Assembly (NCBI GenBank): GCA_937926545.1
Contig: CALAZW010000034.1
Location: 1 to 64,000 of the forward strand
DNA length: 64,000 bases
Reading direction: 5' to 3'
Origin: an uncultured Helcococcus sp.
Lineage (GTDB): Bacteria > Bacillota > Clostridia > Tissierellales > Peptoniphilaceae
How positions within the stretch are numbered: position 1 is the stretch's first letter; every line of letters starts with the position of its first letter. Under the pieces are notes generated by a model. The model saw only the letters and a list, made by a program, of their open reading frames with translations. It searched no databases and was not told the DNA's origin. The position numbers were made by a program, and so were the translations under genes. Shown in pieces: positions 57,805 to 64,000 of this stretch.

Positions 57805-58556
57805 TTGAGATTAAAAACATCAGCAAACAATATAATAATAAGGTGGTTCTAGACGACGTTTCCCTAAACATTAGAGACCAGGCCATTACAACCTTTATAG
57901 GAGCCAATGGGGCTGGTAAGTCCACTCTTCTATCTATAATGTCCAGGCTGGTAGAGCAGGATAAGGGCTCCATAATCATAGATGGTAAAGATATAGACCA
58001 GTGGGACAATAAGGAACTTTCTAAAAAGATATCCATCCTTCGCCAAACTAATAATATTAATATGCGTTTGACCATAGAAGAATTGGTGTCTTTTGGACGC
58101 TTCCCCCACTCAAATGGAAGACTAAGTGAAAAGGACCAAGAAATAATAGCCAGGTCCCTAAGTTATTTAAAGCTAGAGGATATAAAGCATAAGTATCTGG
58201 ACCAACTAAGTGGTGGCCAAAGACAAAGGGCCTATATAGCCATGGTCATGGCTCAAGATACAGAATATATCTTTCTTGATGAACCCTTAAATAACCTGGA
58301 CATGAAACACTCTGTAGAAATTATGCAGATCCTACAAGACCTGGTAAGGGACTTTAATAAGACCATAGTGATAGTCATTCACGACATCAACTTTGCCTCA
58401 AAATATTCAGACTACATTGTAGCCCTAAAGGATGGCAAATTGATAGAGGATGGCCACACTAATAAGATAATTGATAAGAGTATATTAAAAAATATTTTTG
58501 ACCTGGACTTTCATATCCAAACTACAGATGATATGAAGTTATGCGTCTACTATTAA
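57801..58556 (+). CDS. yclP: Iron-siderophore ABC transporter ATP-binding protein (YclP/FepC type)
   Basis: ABC ATPase of 251 residues: Walker A GANGAGKSTLL near residue 35, FGRFPHSNGRLSEKD (typical FepC spacer), signature LSGGQRQRAYIAMV, and Walker B YIFLDEPLNNLDM. The four-base overlap with the upstream permease indicates coupling. Belongs to the iron-complex import class. Confidence 0.92.
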   Translation: MIEIKNISKQYNNKVVLDDVSLNIRDQAITTFIGANGAGKSTLLSIMSRLVEQDKGSIIIDGKDIDQWDNKELSKKISILRQTNNINMRLTIEELVSFGRFPHSNGRLSEKDQEIIARSLSYLKLEDIKHKYLDQLSGGQRQRAYIAMVMAQDTEYIFLDEPLNNLDMKHSVEIMQILQDLVRDFNKTIVIVIHDINFASKYSDYIVALKDGKLIEDGHTNKIIDKSILKNIFDLDFHIQTTDDMKLCVYY

Positions 58557-58569
58557 TAAGAGGTGAATT

Positions 58570-59505
58570 ATGAAAAAAAATATAAAAGGACTAATGATTA
58601 CAGCCCTACTTGGCCTGGCTATTTTGGCAGGTTGCCAAAAAAACGAGGTGAAGGAAGAAGTAAAAGACACTCCAACAACAGTAATAGAACATGAATTGGG
58701 CAAGTTGGAACTTGCTGATAAGCCAAAAACAATTGTGGCCTTTGACTATGGAACAATAGAAAACTTGGACTTGATGGGCGTTGAAATAAGCGGACTTCCT
58801 AAGAAGACCCTACCTGAAAACCTATCCAAGTATAAGGATGACAAGTATACAGATGTGGGTGGTCTAAAGGAACCTAACTTTGAAATCATCCATGGCTTAA
58901 AGCCAGATCTTATCATTATCTCTGGTAGACAGGCTGATATGTATGAAGATTTTTCAAAGATTGCCCCTACCCTATACTTAACAATTGATGGTTCCAAGTA
59001 TATGGAAGACTTCAAGTCCAATGTTAAGGATTTGGAAACAATCTTTGGTGAAAACAAGGACCTGGAAGAAGGCCTAGTTAAGATAGAAGATAAATTAAAT
59101 GAAATTAAAAAGACAGCTGAGGCTGGTAAAAACGCTCTATTTATCATGACCAATGACGGTAGTATCAGCGCCTATGGCAAGGGATCTAGATTTGCTCTTA
59201 TCCATAATGAAATGAATATTCCTGCCGCTGATGAAAATATAGAGGTTAGTGGGCACGGCCAAAAGGTAGCCTATGAATACATTAAAAAAATTGATCCAGA
59301 CTTCCTATTTGTAATGGATAGGGCTGCCATTGTAGGCGGGGACAATAAGGCTACAGACATGTTGAAAAATGATATTGTTGACAGCACCAAGGCTGCCAAG
59401 GAAGGAAATATTGTCTATTTGACATCACCTGCCTGGTATGTTGGAGCTGGTGGAATTGAATCTACAAATATCATGATTGATGATATAGTAAATTCCTATA
59501 AATAA
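58570..59505 (+). CDS. yclQ: Siderophore-binding lipoprotein (YclQ/CeuE/FatB type)
   Basis: Lipoprotein of 311 residues. LAILAGCQKN is the lipobox (cysteine near residue 22). The class III binding-protein fold is seen in KTIVAFDYGTIENLDLMGV, LKPDLIIISGR and SPAWYVGAGGIES, the last diagnostic of the CeuE/YclQ/FatB group that binds catecholate or petrobactin-like siderophores. A Lys/Glu linker follows the lipid anchor. Last gene of the importer operon, followed by a terminator. Confidence 0.9.
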   Translation: MKKNIKGLMITALLGLAILAGCQKNEVKEEVKDTPTTVIEHELGKLELADKPKTIVAFDYGTIENLDLMGVEISGLPKKTLPENLSKYKDDKYTDVGGLKEPNFEIIHGLKPDLIIISGRQADMYEDFSKIAPTLYLTIDGSKYMEDFKSNVKDLETIFGENKDLEEGLVKIEDKLNEIKKTAEAGKNALFIMTNDGSISAYGKGSRFALIHNEMNIPAADENIEVSGHGQKVAYEYIKKIDPDFLFVMDRAAIVGGDNKATDMLKNDIVDSTKAAKEGNIVYLTSPAWYVGAGGIESTNIMIDDIVNSYK

Positions 59506-59520
59506 GATGGATAAAAAGAT

Positions 59521-59552
59521 AGATAGTACAAAATGTACTATCTATTTTCTTT
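59521..59552. terminator. Bidirectional terminator between the siderophore operon and engB
   Basis: Perfect 9-bp arms AGATAGTAC/GTACTATCT around AAAAT; T-rich to the right on the plus strand and a CTTTTTAT tract on the minus strand. It serves both converging operons and covers the engB stop codon. Confidence 0.88.
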
Positions 59553-60128
59553 TACCTGGTTTATCAGGTCATATATTTTTTCTCTATTTTCTTTAGTTTC
59601 TGAAGAGTAAGGAATAATCAAGTTCCTATCTTCTATCTTAAGTTTCTTGGCTACTATCTTTACATGTTGTTGAAGTCTAGACTTCCCTATTTTATCCAGT
59701 TTAGTAGCTATCACATAACCAGTAAAGCCTGAGTGGAGAATCCACTCATACATCATAAGGTCATGGTCTGTTGGCTCATGTCTTAGGTCAACTAGAAGTA
59801 CTACCTCGCTTAGGTTTTCCCTATTTACCAGGTAGGTATCTATTATTTTAGCCCAAAGATCCTTGTCACTTTTAGACACTGCAGCATAACCATAGCCTGG
59901 TAAATCTACCAGTCTAAATGAATTATCCACATTGTAAAAGTTAATGGTTCTTGTCTTACCTGGCTTGGAACTGGTCCTGGCCAGGTTTTTCCTATTTACT
60001 AAAGAATTTATCAAGGATGACTTGCCCACATTGGACCTTCCAGCAAAGGCTATTTCAGTTAAGCTATCATCTGGATACTGGTCAATAGTAGCTGCAATCC
60101 TCTCTAAATCTGCATTTTTTACCTTCAT
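59538..60128 (-). CDS. engB: Ribosome biogenesis GTPase EngB (YsxC/YihA)
   Basis: Small GTPase of 196 residues needed for late 50S assembly and essential in Bacillota. G1 GRSNVGKSS near residue 30, G3 DLPGYGYA, G4 TKLDK, and the switch loop SSKPGKTRTINF are all present. It follows lon by 2 bp; the lon-engB order is conserved in Bacillota. Confidence 0.95.
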   Translation of the reverse strand: MKVKNADLERIAATIDQYPDDSLTEIAFAGRSNVGKSSLINSLVNRKNLARTSSKPGKTRTINFYNVDNSFRLVDLPGYGYAAVSKSDKDLWAKIIDTYLVNRENLSEVVLLVDLRHEPTDHDLMMYEWILHSGFTGYVIATKLDKIGKSRLQQHVKIVAKKLKIEDRNLIIPYSSETKENREKIYDLINQVKENR

Positions 60129-60130
60129 AA

Positions 60131-62467
60131 TTACTCCTCTATCAGGGCCAGTTTAAGGACCTCACTAACCTCCTTAACTGGGTGGAAGGTGGTTTCCTTT
60201 CTAACTGACTCTGGAATTTCTTCGATATCTCTCTTGTTGGCATAAGGTATAATTATTTCCTTAATACCATATCTGTTGGCCGCTAGGACCTTTTCCTTTA
60301 AACCACCTATAGGAAGAACCCTTCCCCTAATGGTAACCTCTCCTGTCATGGCTATATCCTTTCTAACCTTCCTATTGGTTAAACTGGATACCATGGCCGT
60401 TGTCATTGTGATACCTGCTGAAGGACCGTCCTTAGGTGTTGCCCCTTCCGGAACATGGACATGCAGGTCTATTTTTTCATGGAAGTCCTTGGATAGGCCA
60501 TACTCTTCTGTATTTGATCTGATAAAGGAAAGAGCTGCCATGGCAGATTCTTTCATAACATCTCCCAAGGAACCTGTCAGTTGGATTTTACCAGTTCCTG
60601 GCATATTATTTACCTCTATTTGAAGGATTTCCCCTCCAACAGCTGTCCAGGCCAAGCCTGTCACAACTCCTACTTCAGCTTCCCTAGTATAGTCTTCATC
60701 AACTATTAGCTCTGGTCCTAAAAAGTCCTCGTAGTTTCTTAGGGTAACACTAACCTTGTCACAGTCTTTTTCAACTATCTTCATGGCAGCCTTCCTGCAT
60801 AACTTGGCTATATATCTTTCAAGATTTCTAACCCCAGCCTCCCTGGTATAGTTATTAATCACCTTTCTTATTACCCCATCAGAGATACTTATTTGCTCTT
60901 TGGTCAAACCATGTTCCTTGATTTGCTTAGGTAGTAGGTGTTTCTTTGCTATATTAAACTTCTCTTCTGAAGTGTAACCGCTAATACTTATTAACTCCAT
61001 CCTATCCAATAGGGCTTGAGGTATGGTTGATGTGGAGTTGGCTGTAGTAACAAACATAACTTGAGATAAATCTAAAGGTATTTCAATATATCTATCCATA
61101 AACTCATCATTTTGATTAGGGTCTAAAACTTCAAGCATGGCTGATGAAGGATCTGCCCTATAATCTGATGACAGCTTATCAATCTCATCCAAAAGAAAAA
61201 CTGGATTCATAGACTTGGCTGTGGTCATACTGGTTACTATCCTGCCTGGCATGGATCCAATATAGGTCCTTCTATGGCCCCTAATTTCAGACTCATCAGT
61301 AAGTCCTCCCAGTCTCATGGATACATAATTTCTATTCATAGACTCGGCAACTGACCTGGCAATGGATGTCTTACCAACCCCTGGTGGTCCTACTAGACAA
61401 AGGATGGATCCCTTCATATCCTTCTTTAACTTTCTAACAGATATAAATTCCAAAACCCTTTCCTTAACATCCTTTAAGCCATAATGGTCCTGGTCTAAAA
61501 CTTCCCTGGATTTCTTTATATCTATCTTATCTTCTGTGTAGATTCCCCAAGGTATCTCTAAAACATAATCCAAATAGGATCTAATCACATTTATCTCAGG
61601 TGAACCTGGAGCTATAAATTCCAACCTATTTAATTCTTTGTATAGGTGGTCTTTTGAGTCTGCATCCAGGTCTAAAAGATCAATCTTTTCCCTGTATTCT
61701 TCTATATAATCATCCTGGTCAATACCCTCTCCCAATTCAGACTTTATTATCTGTAATTGTTCCTTTAGATAATAGTCCTTTTGGCTCTTATTGATGGTAT
61801 CCCTAACCTTGCGATTTATATCTTCTTCAATTTTTAATAGTTCCATTTCCTTACTTATGATTTCATGGATTAAAACCAATCTCTTGTAAACGTCCAATTC
61901 ATCTAGGACATCTTGGTAGGTCTTAAGGTCCAAATGTAGGTAAGAAATAATCACATCTGCCAATCTGGAAGGATTTTCTATCTCCCTTAGATTAAAGGCT
62001 ACTTCCTTGGGCAAGTCTTCCTTGGCCTCCAAATATCCTTCCATATCCTTGATAACCAACCTGGATATGGCTTCCATTTCTGGACTTAACTTCATCTCTT
62101 CATTGTAAAGATAGTTGATGGCCTTTACCTTAAACTCATCTTCTTTTTCCACATATTCTATGATTTTAGCCCTGCTTTCGCCTTCTACTAAAACCCTTAT
62201 ATTTCCATTGGCCAATCTTATGGTTTGCTTAATATTAGCCACTATACCCATTTCATATATATCATCTTCATCAGGCCATTCCACATTGGGGTCTTTTTGA
62301 GCAGCTAAAATTATTTTTGAGTCTGTCATCATAGCTTTTCTTATACTACTTTTTGACTTCTCCCTGCCCACGTCAAAATGCATGACCATATGAGGATAAA
62401 TCCATATCCCCCTTAGGGCTACCATGGGCAATTCAACCATGGATTCTCTATAAATTTTATCTAGCAT
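60131..62467 (-). CDS. lon: ATP-dependent protease Lon
   Basis: LonA serine protease of 778 residues: N-terminal LON substrate domain (VELPMVALRGIWIYPHMVMHF start), helical region, AAA+ module with Walker A GPPGVGKTS near residue 354 and Walker B FLLDEIDKL, and the C-terminal protease domain with the Ser in PKDGPSAGITM and the catalytic Lys in GGLKEKVLAANRYG. It degrades misfolded and short-lived regulators. It lies between clpX and engB. Confidence 0.97.
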   Translation of the reverse strand: MLDKIYRESMVELPMVALRGIWIYPHMVMHFDVGREKSKSSIRKAMMTDSKIILAAQKDPNVEWPDEDDIYEMGIVANIKQTIRLANGNIRVLVEGESRAKIIEYVEKEDEFKVKAINYLYNEEMKLSPEMEAISRLVIKDMEGYLEAKEDLPKEVAFNLREIENPSRLADVIISYLHLDLKTYQDVLDELDVYKRLVLIHEIISKEMELLKIEEDINRKVRDTINKSQKDYYLKEQLQIIKSELGEGIDQDDYIEEYREKIDLLDLDADSKDHLYKELNRLEFIAPGSPEINVIRSYLDYVLEIPWGIYTEDKIDIKKSREVLDQDHYGLKDVKERVLEFISVRKLKKDMKGSILCLVGPPGVGKTSIARSVAESMNRNYVSMRLGGLTDESEIRGHRRTYIGSMPGRIVTSMTTAKSMNPVFLLDEIDKLSSDYRADPSSAMLEVLDPNQNDEFMDRYIEIPLDLSQVMFVTTANSTSTIPQALLDRMELISISGYTSEEKFNIAKKHLLPKQIKEHGLTKEQISISDGVIRKVINNYTREAGVRNLERYIAKLCRKAAMKIVEKDCDKVSVTLRNYEDFLGPELIVDEDYTREAEVGVVTGLAWTAVGGEILQIEVNNMPGTGKIQLTGSLGDVMKESAMAALSFIRSNTEEYGLSKDFHEKIDLHVHVPEGATPKDGPSAGITMTTAMVSSLTNRKVRKDIAMTGEVTIRGRVLPIGGLKEKVLAANRYGIKEIIIPYANKRDIEEIPESVRKETTFHPVKEVSEVLKLALIEE

Positions 62468-62482
62468 AATTTCTCCTTATGT

Positions 62483-62511
62483 TTAAAACAACCGGTATAG
62501 CTACCGGTTGT
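62483..62511 (-). terminator. Terminator-like hairpin between clpX and lon
   Basis: Perfect 10-bp arms ACAACCGGTA/TACCGGTTGT with loop TAGC (62488-62511), then a short TTTTA on the minus strand. The T-tract is short, so it is probably partial, allowing some clpX transcript into lon. Confidence 0.7.
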
Positions 62512-62522
62512 CCAATTTATTA

Positions 62523-63752
62523 TTAATCTTTTAATTTTAATAAAGGTTTTTCTTTCCCCTCTATGACATCGTCTGTTATAGTGCACTTGTCAATGTCTTC
62601 TCTTGATGGGATTTCATACATAATATCCAGAAGGGTTTCTTCCAGGATAGATCTTAACCCCCTAGCTCCTGTCTTTCTAACTATAGCCTTTTTAGCCACA
62701 GCAGAAATAGCCTTTTCGTCAAACTCCAAGTCTACCCCATCCATTTCAAATAGGGCTTGGTATTGTTTAATTAAAGCGTTTTTAGGCTTGGTCAATATGG
62801 TTTTAAGAGCTTCCTCATTTAATTCATCCAAGGTAACGATAATAGGCACCCTACCGATAAACTCAGGTATTAGTCCAAACTTCATCAAGTCTTCTGGAAC
62901 TATACTCTTTAGCTTTTCTCCAATGCTTCTTTCTTCATTATCCTTTAATTCTGCTCCAAAACCGATTGATTTTGTTTCAGATCTTCTATCTATTATTGAT
63001 TCAATTCCATCGAAAGCACCACCTACAATAAATAAAATATTGCTGGTATCCACTTGAATATATTCTTGGTGTGGATGCTTTCTTCCGCCTTGAGGAGGTA
63101 TGTTAGCTATTGTTCCCTCTATCATCTTTAATAAAGATTGTTGAACACCTTCACCACTTACATCTCTTGTGATGGATGGATTTTCAGATTTTCTAGAAAT
63201 CTTATCAATCTCATCAATGTATATTATACCCCTTTCGGCTCTTTCTATATCATAATCAGCAGCCTGTACTAGTTTTAATACAATATTTTCCACGTCTTCT
63301 CCCACATAGCCTGCTTCTGTTAGGCTGGTGGCATCTGCTATGGCAAATGGCACATCCAAGGTCTTTGCCAGGGTTTGGGCCAAAAGTGTCTTTCCTGAAC
63401 CTGTAGGTCCTATCAGACATATATTTGATTTTTGTATTTCTATTTCCGTATCATAATCACTTGATATTCTCTTATAGTGATTGTAAACGGCAACTGATAA
63501 TGTCTTCTTAGCCTCTTCCTGTTTAATAACATAGTCATCTAAGAATTCCTTTATTTCCTTTGGTGTTGGAAGTGAGTCAAAGTCAATGTCTTGACTCATA
63601 ACATACTCTTCCTCATCAATTATCTCCTGGCATAAGTTTACGCATTCATTACAGATAAACACGTCATTAGGCCCTGCAATAATCCTATTCACATCATGAG
63701 AAGATTTTCCACAGAAGGAACATGTAATTTCTTTTTCTTGATATGTTGCCAT
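62523..63752 (-). CDS. clpX: ATP-dependent Clp protease ATPase subunit ClpX
   Basis: AAA+ unfoldase of 409 residues. N-terminal zinc-binding domain has four cysteines (CSFCGKS and CNECVNLC), Walker A is GPTGSGKTLLAQ near residue 112, Walker B IIYIDEIDK, and the ClpP-docking IGF loop appears as IGFGAEL. It delivers tagged proteins to ClpP, encoded 10 bp upstream. Confidence 0.97.
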   Translation of the reverse strand: MATYQEKEITCSFCGKSSHDVNRIIAGPNDVFICNECVNLCQEIIDEEEYVMSQDIDFDSLPTPKEIKEFLDDYVIKQEEAKKTLSVAVYNHYKRISSDYDTEIEIQKSNICLIGPTGSGKTLLAQTLAKTLDVPFAIADATSLTEAGYVGEDVENIVLKLVQAADYDIERAERGIIYIDEIDKISRKSENPSITRDVSGEGVQQSLLKMIEGTIANIPPQGGRKHPHQEYIQVDTSNILFIVGGAFDGIESIIDRRSETKSIGFGAELKDNEERSIGEKLKSIVPEDLMKFGLIPEFIGRVPIIVTLDELNEEALKTILTKPKNALIKQYQALFEMDGVDLEFDEKAISAVAKKAIVRKTGARGLRSILEETLLDIMYEIPSREDIDKCTITDDVIEGKEKPLLKLKD

Positions 63753-63762
63753 TAAATCTCCT

Positions 63763-64000
63763 TTATGATTTTTTAATCACTTCGTCTATTAAACCGTATT
63801 CTACTGCCTCTTTTGAGGTCATATAATAATCCCTATCAGTATCTTTTTCAATCTTTTCAAAGTCTTGACCTGTATTTTCAGATAGGATTCTATTCATATT
63901 ATCTTTAACTTGTTGTATTTTATCAGATACTATTTTTATATCTGTCACCTGTCCTTGGGCTCCACCCATAGGTTGATGGATCATTATATCTGCATTTGGT
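63763..64000 (-). CDS. clpP: ATP-dependent Clp protease proteolytic subunit ClpP (partial, 5' end beyond window)
   Basis: C-terminal part of ClpP, 78 codons plus stop; the reading frame runs unbroken to the right edge, so the start and catalytic serine region lie outside. The histidine of the Ser-His-Asp triad is in the LPNADIMIHQPMGG-type segment near the edge (DIMIHQP), followed by IEKDTDRDYYMTSKEAVEYGLIDEVI, which includes the active-site aspartate region. ClpP forms the 14-mer peptidase driven by ClpX, encoded 10 bp downstream. Confidence 0.95.
   Translation of the reverse strand, partial: PNADIMIHQPMGGAQGQVTDIKIVSDKIQQVKDNMNRILSENTGQDFEKIEKDTDRDYYMTSKEAVEYGLIDEVIKKS

Noticed and set aside
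62563..63057. Plus-strand frame of 164 codons inside clpX
   Set aside because: Antisense to a complete clpX, no promoter or ribosome site, no recognisable domain.

Overview
The window is a low-GC Bacillota chromosome segment. Most genes lie on the minus strand, and products, promoters (TTGACA-17-TATAAT) and strong Shine-Dalgarno sequences are all typical of the phylum. Anaerobic markers are a 2-oxoacid:ferredoxin oxidoreductase with its ferredoxin, rubredoxin and Rex. Leucine dehydrogenase beside the oxidoreductase suggests an amino-acid/peptide fermenter. My best guess is a Tissierellia/Peptoniphilaceae-like anaerobic coccus, but no 16S gene is present to confirm this. I see no phage, insertion sequence, integron or CRISPR array.

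Layout. 1-273: three tandem minus-strand promoters about 84 bp apart, pointing off the left edge, probably at an rRNA operon. 270-4190: murB, PHP hydrolase, rapZ, NUDIX and whiA. 4239-8734: a degenerate VanY-like protein, murI, ispE, veg and an M18 aminopeptidase. 8805-9860: a DUF1858 protein, a frameshifted acetyltransferase and a glutaredoxin. 9918-14044: metG, tatD, rnmV and rsmA. 14134-18498: an operon for oxidative branched-chain amino-acid fermentation (leucine dehydrogenase, MinD/ParA-like ATPase, ferredoxin, VOR alpha/beta/gamma) with a good cre site in its leader. 18577-22738: transaldolase, T-box-controlled tyrS, an AI-2E-type permease, tRNA-Ser and large-type SRP RNA.

22737-31376: an orphan DNA methyltransferase, two tandem secreted NlpC/P60 proteins with 5 and 10 SH3-like repeats, and a dnaJ-like/clpB operon with a CtsR operator. 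31402-31796: a compact transcription unit with its own promoter, dyad, two tiny ORFs and terminator; it is the least explained element here. 31824-39856: a nucleoside uptake and salvage operon (BMP lipoprotein, ABC transporter, deoC, cdd, pdp, DeoR regulator). 39893-44419: ABC-F ATPase, Rex and PepF. 44525-50334: pstSCAB-phoU-phoP-phoR behind four 11-bp-spaced Pho-box-like repeats. 50345-55770: cardiolipin synthase, TypA, an anti-sigma-like ATPase, rubredoxin, a VTT-domain protein and a GNAT. 55848-59543: a siderophore ABC importer in yclNOPQ order. 59538-64000: engB, lon, clpX and truncated clpP.

Functionally the window combines envelope synthesis, protein quality control (ClpB, ClpXP, Lon), amino-acid catabolism to acyl-CoA with reduced ferredoxin, and nutrient acquisition (nucleosides, phosphate, iron), each with a visible control site. 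All assignments come from reading motifs and gene order; no database search was run.
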